Origin: Pisolithus tinctorius
Taxonomy: Eukaryota; Basidiomycota; Agaricomycetes; Boletales; Pisolithaceae
Reading direction: 5' to 3'
NCBI GenBank assembly: GCA_024663395.1
Contig: JANFAH010000001.1
Coordinates: forward strand, 4,712,001-4,776,000
DNA length: 64,000 bases
Below are positions 10,523-21,113 of the stretch, one piece after another (the stretch's first letter is position 1; every line of letters begins with the position of its first letter). A model generated the notes under the pieces. The model was given only the letters and a program-made list of their open reading frames with translations. It was not told where the DNA came from and did no database searches. A program made the position numbers and the translations under genes.

Positions 10523-12033
10523 ACTGTTGCCTCATAAATTATAGATACATGCCACAGAAGAATTTATAGCAGTGTCTGTGGGCAAAAATGTGGTAGACTT
10601 CAAAGGGTATAAAGGCAGATCAGAAACATAAAGTGAACACATGGAGAAAGTGCAGTCCTGATCTCCTCACAGTTCATATGAGTCCTTGACTGATATTAAA
10701 AACCCTGTTCAGGTGGATTCATGTGACAATGCATTTGTTTTCATGCAAAGAAGTCCTCTTTGTCTTCAGAATTTACAAATTGTGGAAGGGGCTGAAGTCT
10801 GTTGCAAGGACACATCAGAATTAAGACCCATTTCCTGGAATTAGGGTCACAGATTTCTAGAGACTGTTCTCCATCAGGGAAATCATGAAGGATGCTGGAG
10901 AGTAAGCAGAAGAAGGGTCAGCCAAGCAGTAAGTCAAAAGGTGCATGATCAACAACTTGGATTTGTAGATGGGCTTCAATGTTTCCTATGCACAAGGTGG
11001 CATTCTCTATGACCCCAAGGGTGCTTTCTTTGGATTGGTTAGTGGCCTTGAGGGTCATGGTCATGTCAGTATGGAGAGGGGCCTCTAAGGCTTCCCACAA
11101 CTCCCATCACAAGGCCACTACTTGGCATCCACTGTCCAGAATACATTTGACATGAAGTTTGTCCATCAATATTCTGTCAACAGTGTGCAAGGGAGCCATA
11201 GCAAGGCCCATGCACTTCCCTTCTGTGTCTCTGACCCAGTACTGTTCATAGGATGCCCAGGCAGCCAAGGGAGTCATGTCTGATGTGGTTTCTAAACTCC
11301 CCATTGTTATCTTCTTCATTGCAGCCAGTTTTCTGACCTGCTTGTGAATCTCCAGGCTGACAGCTAATAGGTCTTTAGTGGAGATTTCCATCTTTGCATC
11401 TAAGACCTGGTTTACAATCCACTTGGTTGCCACAGCCTCATCAAAGCTGCTTTGGTAATGGAATTGAGGTGCAGAATTTGTAGATGGCTTAAGTTTCCAG
11501 AGATCTGTAAGATTAGGGGCCACTGGGGTTTTTCTAGCTGTTGGGGTTTCCAAAGAAGAGACAGGGTTAGCTGGAGTGGGATTACCAACTGGGATAGGGG
11601 CAGCTGGCATGTTGGTCAGCACTGAGACTGCTACTGCTAGTCTTTGACAATGAGCTGGGATCTCTACACCATCAAAGCAAGCTGTCTTCTTTTTCTTGAT
11701 AGTGTTCAACTCTTCTACCTGCACATAAGCGCTTGCTAAGGCACATTGGTCCTCTTGGTCAGTGCCCTCCTCTAGGTCTTCATTGACTAGATAGGAGGAG
11801 GGGTGTAAGTCGACTTGGTATTCCAAGACATCCTCATTGCTGAAGAACATTGTGCTGACAAGATGAGGAGGAGTATTGCACCCATGGGATGAGGTTGACT
11901 GCTGGCTGGGTTGCTGAACTGAGATGAGGTTTGCTGAGGCAATGATCAAGTCATGCATGGTGAGGAAGTTATTGATCTTTTCTTTAAAATTCCAACCTGC
12001 AGCTGTCCCAGGCCCCCACAGAAGAAACACCAT
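10523..12033 (-). pseudogene. Gypsy-D protease region
   Basis: 12033-11107 encodes a Pro/Ser-rich linker followed by CILDSGCQVVAL. That is a retropepsin-type active site (D-S-G) preceded by a beta strand (LHVKCILDSG). Translation continues in 11100-10918 with AHLQIQVVDHAPFDLLLG, the typical flap-to-C-terminal part of a Gypsy protease, ending at a TGA where Arg is expected (LLLGRPF). The last 395 bp (10523-10917) show only a degraded continuation with several stops and no better gene candidate. Confidence 0.7.
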
Positions 12034-12049
12034 GGATCAAAGGAACAGC

Positions 12050-13331
12050 AGAATTGACCTTCTTGACCTTCTTGAGGAGGTGGGCCAGAGCCAGGTTGCT
12101 GAGCAACATGCACATACTCTCATTTCAAGATAGTGGGAACAGTTGGCGAGGGAGTTGGAGCAGAATTCTGGGGAAACAGTGCTGATGAGTCTGGCTGAGG
12201 GAGGTTTCACTTGGCCCCACTGAGGAGGTAGTTGGCATGTTTGTAGACTGTATCAAACTCCCATGGTTTGTTGATGTCATGATCTAGGTCAGAGAGTTGC
12301 AATCATGTGAGCAAGGAATTCTGAAACCTCAGGGGAAACCCCTCAAGGAATTTCTAGTCCTCAGGAAGTTTCTTCTTCTTCTGGATGAGGCCAAGGATGC
12401 ATTGGAATTCCCAGACATATTTCCCAAGATCTTCCAGCAACTCCGTAGGCTTCTGAACCTGATGGTAGAGTAGAGTTTCAAGGTTGGCTTTGGTATAGCA
12501 ACAATCTTTCACAGAGGAACCTGGATAGTAGTTCATGAGTTCTTTGGAGAATGTGTCCCGGTCATTGAAGCTGTCAGTTGCAGTGTCTAAGGTGGACCAA
12601 AATTCTGCCTCATTGGAGTCAGCATAATGAATGACCCAGTGGATCTTATCTTTTCTGGAAATGAGACCAGCATCAAGACAGAGTTGTTCAATGTCTTTGA
12701 GGTAATGGGTGATATCTTCAGTACTCCTGGAAAACTTTGGAGCTTTGTTGGAACCCCTGAGCAGCATATCTTTTGCTCCAGACATTATGTGAGGTGGTGC
12801 AGGGATCTGGATTGGAGTTCAGGGAATGATAGGAGCAGAATTCAAGAGAGATGAGGCAAGGGTATTCTGTATGGGTATTTGAGTAGAAAGGGTGATAGTG
12901 GAATTTGCAACCAGGGAGTAGGAAGGAAGGAGAAGCTGTTCAGCAGCTAGTTCTGAATTGCTGGATGGCCAGGGCAATGAAGAAGTTAGTTCTGAAAGAG
13001 GCAAAAGTTCTTGATGCTTGGCAGGAGGATCAAAAGGTTCATCAAAGTCAAAACCTCCTGGAAATGCTGGGCAAAATGCCAGGGACTCTGGGCTCTGAAA
13101 GATCTCATCTAAACTGAGATCTGAGTCTGACAAGTGTGGCTCTGAAATATCTCTAGGGTCAGCTACTGGGATTAAGATTTCTGATGAAGAGATAGATAGT
13201 CTGTGGAAGGGCTCTAGGAGCTCTTCAAGTTCAGTTCTTTGATGAGTGGGTTGTAAGGATCTCCTTTCCAGATCTACAGACCCCTTGCAGTGGGCTCCAA
13301 AATGTTGTGTGACATGACTTCTGGGAAGCAT
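12050..13331 (-). pseudogene. Gypsy-D Gag
   Basis: From ATG 13331 an acidic N-terminal region (SDSDLSLDEIFQSPESLAF) runs about 170 residues to a stop. The next block (12785-12354) is the capsid-like part: FSRSTEDITHYLKDIEQL, AEFWSTLDTATDSFNDRDTF, ELMNYYPG, WEFQCILGL. This matches the pattern of fungal Gypsy Gag (retrotrans_gag-like helices). No zinc knuckle was found. Stops at about 12353, 12300 and 12210 break the frame. Confidence 0.7.
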
Positions 13332-13723
13332 GTGACTAGTGGAAAGCTGAAGGGATAATTCCCTAGGATTGCCCCAAGGGGTGCTGTGTGGAAGGAGAAA
13401 TCAAGGATTCCCCTAGAAGGGGGTGGGGAAATACATGCAAGGTGCACAGAATTTAATTCCAGAGGCTTGTTGACATGTGAGCAATGGTGAGTTAGGTATA
13501 TGGAATATCAAGAGACAGATATGTGATGAGAAGATGGGATCAGAGATACAGGGAAGGGTGCAATAGACTGGAAAACATGAGTGGTGTAGGGGAAATTAGA
13601 GACACTGTAGATGCTGTAGACTCAAAAGACACTTTTAGACTCTAGGAACTCTTGAACTTGTGGAACACACACAGATAGTGACTCCAAAGTGGGTGGTATA
13701 TTTCTGACATTACAGCAGAATTA
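13332..13723 (-). other. Gypsy-D leader, no gene seen
   Basis: Untranslated leader between the 5' LTR and gag, split by the foldback element. It contains only short ORFs without recognisable similarity. Confidence 0.5.
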
Positions 13724-14294
13724 CAGTGGCTCAAAAAACTGACTGCATGTTTGTATGTTTTACATTAGTTATGACTAAACACAATAACCCCTAACCCTAG
13801 CCCTAAACCATGAGTGTATGAAATAGGGTACTTACTCTTGGCTTTCTATTGGTCCATGAATCAAGTGATTTGGATAGCATTTGATAGAATAGCAGCCATT
13901 TGAAAATGACATGTCATGCAGTCAGTTTTTTGACTTTAAGTTTTGATTACATAGCTTTGAGTTTAACAAAGTTTAAAATGCTGTGAGGTACTTACTAATG
14001 CTTACATGGTATATCACATGGTCTATTTGATGATTTGTCATCATACAAACAATGCCAAACAATGAATTGGGACCATCAAGGCTCCCTCTTCTACCCCAAC
14101 TCATGAAACCATCCTCCTGGTCCATCTGGGCCATTTTCTCAGAGTAATCCCCATAAATATTGGTGCCCACTACAGTAATGTCATCAGGGTATATGTCCAA
14201 CACAATCAAACCCATAAAAAATCTGCTTTCAGTCATCCCTGTGCTGTTTCCCCCACCCATACCTGATATGTTCTGCACCTAATCAGTACTGAGA
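13724..14294 (+). repeat. FB-1 left inverted arm
   Basis: 571 bp, pairs with 14730-15300. The outer motif TCAAAAAACTGACTGCATG (13731) recurs inverted at about 13915 inside the same arm, giving two candidate transposase-binding sites per arm. Confidence 0.85.
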
Positions 14295-14729
14295 CAGTTG
14301 GAAATGCCATGGAGGTCAATCTGGCACATCAGAAAATGATGAACAAACAAAACACCTTTTAACCAGTACATTTTCACCACAGTACAATTAGTTTCAATGC
14401 TGGGGTGAGACAAAACATTCCTGTGCACTTCAGGTGGCATGGGAAGCATGGCTAGACTGTGCTCTCAGCTGACTGTGGATGACTGGGAATGGGTGATTTG
14501 GTCATATAAGACCATAGGTAATACCCAGGCCTAGATGGATTGATGGAATCTCCTTCCTAGCAGTTCAGTGGACTATCCCCCCCAGGGCACCTGGACTGTA
14601 ATGAAGGTTTTCAGCTCACCCTAGCCCTCAACCCAGCACCCTTGAGGTGCAAACCCACCAGGTAAGAGGTGATTGGATTGTTGGTCATGTTTTAGAGTGC
14701 CAGATTAACCATCATGGCTTTTTCAGCAT

Positions 14730-15300
14730 TCTCAGTACTGATTAGTTGCAGAACATATCAGGTATGGGTGGGGGAAACAGCACAGGGATGACTGAAAGCA
14801 GATTTTTTATGGGTTTGATTGTGTTGGACATATACCCTGATGACATTACTGTAGTGGGCACCAATATTTATGGGGATTACTCTGAGAAAATGGCCCAGAT
14901 GGACCAGGAGGATGGTTTCATGAGTTGGGGTAGAAGAGGGAGCCTTGATGGTCCCAATTCATTGTTTGGCATTGTTTGTATGATGACAAATCATCAAATA
15001 GACCATGTGATATACCATGTAAGCATTAGTAAGCACCTCACAGCATTTTAAACTTTGTTAAACTCAAAGCTATGCAATCAAAACTTAAAGTCAAAAAACT
15101 GACTGCATGACATGTCATTTTCAAATGGCTGCTATTCTATCAAATGCTATCCAAATCACTTGATTCATGGACCAATAGAAAGCCAAGAGTAAGTACCCTA
15201 TTTCATACACTCATGGTTTAGGGCTAGGGTTAGGGGTTATTGTGTTTAGTCATAACTAATGTAAAACATACAAACATGCAGTCAGTTTTTTGAGCCACTG
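14730..15300 (-). repeat. FB-1 right inverted arm
   Basis: Mirror of the left arm with only a few differences; for example, His replaces Tyr near the end of the mirrored ORF. Confidence 0.85.
14746..15051 (+). CDS. Unknown 101-residue ORF in the FB-1 arm
   Basis: An open frame of 101 codons starting MQNISGMGGGNSTGMTESRF, mirrored at 13973-14278 on the minus strand with one residue changed. Composition looks protein-like (mixed hydrophobic and charged residues, LIVLDIYPDDITVVGTNIYG), and GTAAGT-like sites are present nearby, so it could be one exon of a captured or transposon gene. I do not recognise the family and see no catalytic motif. It could also be a chance ORF preserved only because the arms are nearly identical. 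Confidence 0.3.
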   Translation: MQNISGMGGGNSTGMTESRFFMGLIVLDIYPDDITVVGTNIYGDYSEKMAQMDQEDGFMSWGRRGSLDGPNSLFGIVCMMTNHQIDHVIYHVSISKHLTAF

Positions 15301-15670
15301 TATATAGTACAAGGGACATAGGTATGAGTTGGAGTAAGGTGGGGCAGAAAAACTAAAAGACTGGAAAATAAAGGAAAGGATGACAGATGTCAGTGAAATA
15401 CAGATGCACATGAAATAGTCCAGTGAGTAGTAGACAAGAGTAAAACTGGACAACAGTAAGGGGTATCTTCCAACAGAATGAGGGTACATGTACAAGTGAG
15501 AGGTGGAGCTGGTGGGAGGGGGAAGCATAGGAGGGCAGAGCATACTGGCATGAAATCCAGCTTGCAGAATTTGGGGCAACAGGGGTAACCAGAGTTTTTT
15601 AGAGGCTACTGGCACAGATGAGTAGTGACATGGCTGGGCAGTGGCTCAGCTACTGAATTCTGGATGACTC
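15301..15670. other. Gypsy-D leader next to 5' LTR, no gene seen
   Basis: 370 bp between the foldback element and the 5' LTR of Gypsy-D. I see no convincing coding region. The primer-binding site expected next to 15670 does not start with TGG and was not identified. Confidence 0.4.
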
Positions 15671-15926
15671 TGGGCAAACGCAGAATTTTCAGATCAGCTC
15701 ATCAATGACTGGGTGACATGCTGAAGGTCAGGAGAAACTCCAAAGGTGACAGGGGTTGGGAGGCAACATGATGTTATGAGCAGGAAGAATTCCAAAAGCA
15801 TCTGAAGGCCTAGAGCAATAGGGGTTTGTCACAGAGGCCAGCAGAATCTAGTGGTTTGTCACAGAGGCTAGCAGAATTTAGTGACAGACTCCTGTTTCAG
15901 CCTCAGGGGGTATATGGCTCCCTACA
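15671..15926 (-). repeat. 5' LTR of Gypsy-D (256 bp)
   Basis: Direct repeat of 4736-4991. It abuts the antisense ORF of Gypsy-A2 at 15927, so Gypsy-D probably inserted into that element. Confidence 0.85.
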
Positions 15927-16607
15927 CCAAATCCTTACAAAGGTCCAACACCTTGATCAGCTTGACACTTGCTGTCACCCACTTCTTGCTGGGCCCAGCC
16001 TCAGTGTTCTCCTCATTGGCCTTCTGCTTTTTTCCTTTGTCAGCCTTCATAATGGCCTTCAAGCTGGCCTTGGCATCCTTCCCATCCCTAGGCCACTGAC
16101 ACTTAAGTGCCTTTTGATTGATTGCATCACATGCAGGCAATACACTCCTTATTGCCATCCATGAGAAACTCACAGACAACCTTGGCTCAGGTACAATGGG
16201 TACAGCTAGAGAGGAGATCAGAACAGAAATGCAAAAATAAGGATGCAGACTTACCCAGGGTCCATCACCTCCTTTTTCACCTCACCAGCCTCACTGCCAC
16301 CAGCCCCAGCCTTGGCCTTGTGCTTCTCCTCCTCCTCATGCACCCTCCTCTCCTTGGCCTCCCACTCTGTTCTCTTGGCCTCAGCTCACTCCCTCTCTTG
16401 CCTCTCAGCCTCCAGCCATGCCTGCTCTTCCTGCTGGGCTTGCTCAACCACCTTTCTTCTCTTCCTCTCCTTCACCTTCACCTTCATCATTTCCTCCTTG
16501 TTGTCAGTGTCATACTTAATGGCATCATCCAACACCTGGGTCCAGTTGACAATGATCTGGCCCTCACTGATGTTGTCAGTCATCATGGTTGGCCTCAAGT
16601 CAGACAT
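15927..16607 (-). pseudogene. Antisense coiled-coil / Zn2Cys6-like ORF of Gypsy-A2 (decayed)
   Basis: Minus strand, ATG at 16607 (MSDLRPTMMTDN), with the same start context as the Gypsy-A4 copy (MSDSRL). Exon 1 is a charged coiled coil (QAQQEEQAWLEAERQERE), interrupted by a TGA near 16386 where Arg is expected. A GTAAGT donor and TCTAG acceptor bound an intron of about 55 bp near 16205-16256. Exon 2 keeps CTHC, then VVC and ACM, but two TGA codons sit inside the cysteine cluster, one of them at a Cys position. The downstream Lys-rich linker (KADKGKKQKANEEN) is conserved. Non-functional. Confidence 0.65.
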
Positions 16608-16745
16608 GATAGGTAAAATCCAGAAGAAAGATGCAAAGGGCTTAGTGAGCCACAAGTATCAATTTTTTCAAACTCAGCCAAAGTTCAGACTCAGCCTACT
16701 GCTCTCACAGGGGTCTCATGGGTTCAACCCCTAAGAGGGGGATAC

Positions 16746-16997
16746 TGTCATAGCCATGTTTTGACCCTGGCCAGACTTGGCCTCAGCCTCACCAAACACC
16801 TACCTCCAGATGGTCTAGTGTGGTTAGCACTGCTTTGCAGTGCTACTATGAAGTGTCATCTTGGTTGAGCCTGACCTGACTTTGGCCCACCCTCATCTCT
16901 GTCCTGGTCTCCAGTTGTCTTTGTCATATCTTACTAATACTACTCTTACCAATCATCTTAGCAATCTTTGTGAGACCAGCATTACCAGTCTCCATAC
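16746..16997 (+). repeat. Gypsy-A2 LTR, truncated
   Basis: Starts TGTCATAGCCATG after the polypurine tract and matches A-type LTRs until CAGTCTCCATAC, where the Copia-1 LTR begins. The missing part would hold the TATA region. Confidence 0.8.
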
Positions 16998-17333
16998 TGT
17001 TAGGAATGGTGTATGCACAGTGACTGATGTGGGGACAACCAGGTATGAGCAAGGATATGTGTGAGGATGGCTGGCTTGGGACTCAGTGTGTTCAGACTGG
17101 GAAGTGGGTCAATGAGGTGACATTCTTGTCTCATAGGGATTCTTTCCCCTGTGGTAGCTACCTTATATCTATGTTGTACATTTGATATCTCATCTGTTGG
17201 GGTGTGTCTGCCCCTACTCCTGCCTTTGTATTTGTTTTTGCTTACCCCTTCTTGGGGTTATGACATGTATCCCATGCCCTTTGTGCATCATCACTTCCTT
17301 ATTTGGGTGTGACAGCAGATTGGTACTCCTACA
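16998..17333 (-). repeat. 3' LTR of Copia-1 (336 bp)
   Basis: On the minus strand it starts TGTAGGAGTACC right after the polypurine tract TTGAGGGGGAG and ends CATTCCTAACA, giving TGT...ACA ends. The same end sequence borders the primer-binding site at 22325. Confidence 0.85.
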
Positions 17334-17340
17334 CTCCCCC

Positions 17341-18870
17341 TCAAGCTGGGGTCATGCCCAAAGCTTCTCTATTGTGTTTGTGTTTTGGTCTGGTTAATAC
17401 TTTAGTGAAAATATTGGCTGTCATTTCGACTGTAGGACAATATTTTAGGTTGATTATTTCTCTCTTCATGCAGTCACAGATGAAATGATTTTTGGTGTCA
17501 AAGTGTTTTGAGTGCTGGTGGTATTGTGCATTTTTCACAATAGCTAGCACTGACTGATTGTTGCCATAAAGTGTTGTAGCTTCTAATTGTGGGTGATCTA
17601 GCTCACACAGTAGGCTTCATAGCCATATGACTTTGCACGTTGCATTTGCCATCGATATGTATTTGGCTTCTGCTGTGGAGAGAGCTATGTGGCTCTGTTT
17701 CTTTGAGTGCCATGTGACCACACCTTGGTTGAAGACAGATATGTAGCCTGAGATCAATACCCAATTGTTGTCATTAGCCAAGTTGGCATCTGAATACATG
17801 ATTAGTTTATTGTGTTCAGGATGAGTCAAGTCAGCCTTATAGGTAACCCCATAACTCTTAGTTCCCACTAGATATCTTAGTATTCTTTTTGCTGCTGTCC
17901 AATGGGACGAGTCAGGATTTGCCATGAAGGATGCAAGTCTATTGACTGCATACATTATATCAGGCCTTGTGGCCACTGATGCATACATCAGGTGTCCTAT
18001 GAGTGTTGCATAGTTGCTGCTAGGTACACCTTTGATCTCAGTGTCATGTGGACTTAGCTGCATGCCTGGATTGAGTGGAGTTTTGACTGGATTTGTGTCA
18101 TTCATTCCATATTTTTGTAATAGTCCCTCTATATAGTGTGCCTGGCTGAGGGTGATCATTCCACTGGTGCAATTTCATGTGATCTCAATCCCAACTAACT
18201 TGCTTGGGTCTCTGAGGTCTGTTACCTCGAACATATTTTGTAGTTGTATTTTTAGTTTAATCATAAGTTCAGCAGTGTTGGTGACAAGTACTAGGTCGTC
18301 TACCCATACTGTAATAATCTCAATCATAGTCAGGGTTTTCCTTATGTATACACAGGGATCAGAGTGGAGTTGAGCGAAGCCAATGGTCTGTAATTGGCCA
18401 TTCAGCTCTTCATTCCACTCTCATCCAGATTGCTTCAGTCCATATAATGTTTTAATTAATTTACATTGGCATCTGGTTTCGTCATCAAAACCTTTGGGCT
18501 GCTCCATGTATATTTCTTCTTTTAGTTTGCCATTTAAATATGCACTCTTCACATCCATCTGTTGGATTTCCCAGTTTTGGGCATTGGCCAATGATAAGAT
18601 AAGGCATGTTGTTTCTAATCTAATGACCAGGGAATAGGTATCATTGTAATCCATTCCCAGGACCTGGGAATACCCCCTGGTGACTAATCTTGCCTTGTAT
18701 TTCTGGAGTACCCTGTCCCTGTCATATTTTTGGGTAAATACCCATTTATTTGATATGGGCTTGTGCCCTTCTGGTGGATCTACTAATATCCATGTCCCTT
18801 TTTCACACAATTGTTGTAATTCAGCTTCTATGGCTTTCTGCCATTCCAGCCACTCAGGTGAGGCTTTAGC
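17341..18870 (-). pseudogene. Copia-1 reverse transcriptase and RNase H
   Basis: Minus strand. The RT starts near KGTWILVDPPEGHKPISNKW, continues through ARLVTRGYSQVLGMDYNDTY, MDVKSAYLNGKL and YGLKQSG, and has the active-site box VWVDDLVLV (WVDD in place of YVDD). RNase H follows: IMYSDANLANDNNWV, WHSKKQSHIALSTAEAKYI, then HSKHFDTKNHFICDC, and it ends just before the polypurine tract. TGA codons occur at QSG-EWNEE, EIT-NCTSG and VIWL-SLL. In each the family has Arg, consistent with CGA decay. Confidence 0.9.
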
Positions 18871-19191
18871 CTCTCATAGTGTCTTGGGATCCCCTTCTCC
18901 CAGTGTACTTTCATTGAATGCCAAGTACACTCACTCTGCTGACAAGAGCTCACAATTCTCCGATGTTTGATCATCATTTAGTAATTTGTCCAAATCAGGT
19001 AATGGATTGTTCAACACATTGTAGTCATGTGACATCTGAGCCCTTTTGCTTCGCCTCATGGGCTCATCATGTGACTCTGTTTGTTTCCATTTTGGTTCTG
19101 TCTTATCACTGATGATCCTCTCTTTTTCACCTCTAGTGTCTCCCCCTGTGAGTGGTAGGTCTCGAGGGAGCTATTTGGTCTCTGGATGGAA

Positions 19192-20656
19192 TCAGTAGTT
19201 TCTGGAGGTGCATATCTGTCTTGTGTGTGCATCGAAGTATTGAACAGCATGTGGGCCATCTAGGAAGCCTATGAATGGATGTGCATGTGATCTCACATCT
19301 AGTTTGGAGATCGCCTGGTGTTCATTGAGGATCCACACACATGTCCCAAACTCTTGCAAGTGCAATATGTCAGGCTCTTGCCCATGCCATCCCTCATAGG
19401 GTGTTCTCTCACAGGTACATGTCCATGCATGATTGCATACATAGACTGCATGATTTATGGCCTTGCACCATAGGAATTTCAGCAGGTCCTTTGCCAGTAG
19501 CATTGCCTGTCCCAGCTCTATGACAGTGTGATTGAATCGCTCAGCCATGCTGTTTTGGGATGGCAAATACAGTGCTGTGTGTTCTAGCAGTATCCCTTTT
19601 TCTTTGCACCATGTTGTTAATGTGTTGTTGATGTATTCAGTCCCATTGTCGCATCTGATTTGTTTGGGGAGTATATCCTTTTGTCTTTCCAACATCTGCA
19701 CATATTCTTTGACATGTTCTGTTGCTTCCCCCTTTTGTTTCATGTAGTATGTCATAGTGTACGTTGTTGCATCATCGATGAATGATATGTAGTATCGATG
19801 ACTGTGTATAGATGTCATTCATGCTGGTCCCCACACATCTGTGTGAGTTAATTCTCCTGGTGCCATGGCTCAGTGTACTGCCTTGGATGGGTGAGGTTCG
19901 CATGTCTGTTTGGCAGCAGTGCATGCCTTGCAATTGAAATCAGGCGAGTTTGGATCAACTTTGAACCCTTTCACTAACTTCTTACAGAATAGGTGGTGCA
20001 GTCCACTTATCCCAATATGGCCAAAGCATTTATGCCATGTCTTCCATGAGGTTGTTTTGTCTGTGAGGCTGGTTTGTTTGCTCCTTGTAGGTATTGTAAA
20101 CTGTAGTTTGTACAAATGGTTTTTCCACTTTCCCAGTGCAATGACATCCCCTGAGGAATTGTGCAACTCAATCTGACCTCCTCCACTGATGGAGCAGCCA
20201 CCTTGTGTGTCTAAGTGGCCAATTGAAAATAGATTATTAGGTGATGATGGCACATGTAACACATCATGTAGATTGACAGTGACTGTCTGGTCACCTATTT
20301 GACTATTCACCATGACTGTGCCATGTCCAGGTACAGCAGCTGTCTTGGTACCTATCCTGGAGACTGTTTTGTCCAGTAGTACCTCATAGGTAGTGAATGC
20401 TTCACGATGAGCACAGATGTGCAATGTTGTAGCACTATCAGCCAACCACACATACACAGAATAAGTCTCTGATTTGGGGGACTTTGTATCTACACTTTCA
20501 GTAGAGGAAAATGCTACATCATCTTTGGAGTCTGTATTCTCCACCATGCAATGCACCTTATCTGATCATCTGGAGTGTTTACTAGATCGCTTCCTATCCT
20601 TATCTCTATCTTGGTCTCTAGATCTCTGTCTCCACCATTTATCTTTGTTATCTGGT
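19192..20656 (-). pseudogene. Copia-1 protease, pre-integrase and integrase
   Basis: From the right: an Arg/Asp-rich stretch, then the aspartic protease motif in VWLADSATTLHI. Here the usual D-S-G reads D-S-A, which would disable the protease. The pre-integrase zinc motif is WHKCFGHIGISGLHHL followed by CKACTAAKQTC. The integrase core has FIDDATTYT, CDNGTEYINN and NSMAERFNHT, supplying the D, D and E residues. Two TGA codons (after PSKAVH and WGPA) are at expected Arg positions. The end at 19192 is followed by a degraded linker to RT (18871-19191). Confidence 0.85.
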
Positions 20657-21113
20657 GTAGGGAACAAGTTTGAGTTCCCTAGGAGAATTTGTCTTGGTCA
20701 GGGGTATAGGGGTTGAGGGACTTGTTTTATTTCTTGCATTTTGTTTTTGTGTTTGTACCACTGGACTTGGTGGCGAGCAGCTGCATTGCTGACTAAGCAT
20801 GTGTGCTGTGTTCATGCAAGTTCAGTTTACCATAGAAGCAATCCATGTCAAAGGCCCTCAGTAGTAGAGTGATATAGTCTCACATTTTGGCAAGTTTTTG
20901 AGGTTAGATTTATTACTTTGGGGAGTACCCAAAGTGCCAGGAGGACTGGCAGAAGGTATTGGACAGACAGAGCTAAGTATTCATTTCTAGTTTGCATTTT
21001 TTTACACTTTTACTACACTTCTTTCTTCCAGTGAGAACCTCCCTTTTGGGTTGAGCACAAATCTTGCCCATCACTGACAATTACTAATTCTAGGTACTAT
21101 CAATCACCTATTC
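20657..21113. other. Copia-1 Gag-protease linker, no intact frame
   Basis: About 450 bp between the second zinc knuckle and the protease. Short open pieces exist but nothing recognisable; it may contain a small unidentified insertion. Confidence 0.4.

Larger units (their letters stand above)
13724..15300. mobile_element. Foldback DNA transposon FB-1 with 571-bp inverted arms
   Basis: Begins CAGTGGCTCAAAAAACTGAC and ends with its reverse complement, with TA on both sides (TTA|CAG and CTG|TATA). Tc1/mariner elements duplicate TA and often start CAGT, so I infer a non-autonomous Tc1/mariner-like element. The arms (13724-14294 and 14730-15300) are almost identical in inverted orientation and surround a 435-bp loop. 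No transposase with a DDE/D motif is present. The arms carry a mirrored ORF and extra internal copies of the terminal motif. Confidence 0.8.
4736..15926 (-). mobile_element. Gypsy-D LTR retrotransposon, minus strand, decayed
   Basis: Two direct 256-bp LTRs (15671-15926 as 5' LTR, 4736-4991 as 3' LTR) enclose gag (13331 downward), protease, RT, RNase H and integrase (to 7103), all on the minus strand. An extra ORF lies on the plus strand between integrase and the 3' LTR. The 5' leader carries the foldback insertion 13724-15300. I could not find a matching target-site duplication, so one or both edges may be rearranged. Confidence 0.85.
15927..16997 (+). mobile_element. Gypsy-A2 fragment: antisense ORF and truncated LTR
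   Basis: Only the 3' end remains: antisense ORF 15927-16607, polypurine tract (AGAGGGGGATAC, about 16734-16745) and the first 252 bp of the LTR. Gypsy-D cuts it on the left and Copia-1 on the right. Confidence 0.8.

Noticed and set aside
13787..13812. Chromosome end
   Set aside because: Only two or three degenerate units, placed symmetrically in transposon arms, with sequence on both sides.
4736..15926. Intact insertion with target duplication for Gypsy-D
   Set aside because: Flanks GAGGA and CCAAA do not match, so an exact insertion history cannot be claimed.
16243..16734. Ser/Leu/Pro-rich plus-strand ORFs over the antisense genes (also near 36800-37170)
   Set aside because: They are complements of Glu/Lys/Ala coiled-coil codons and show only the expected Leu/Ser/Pro bias.
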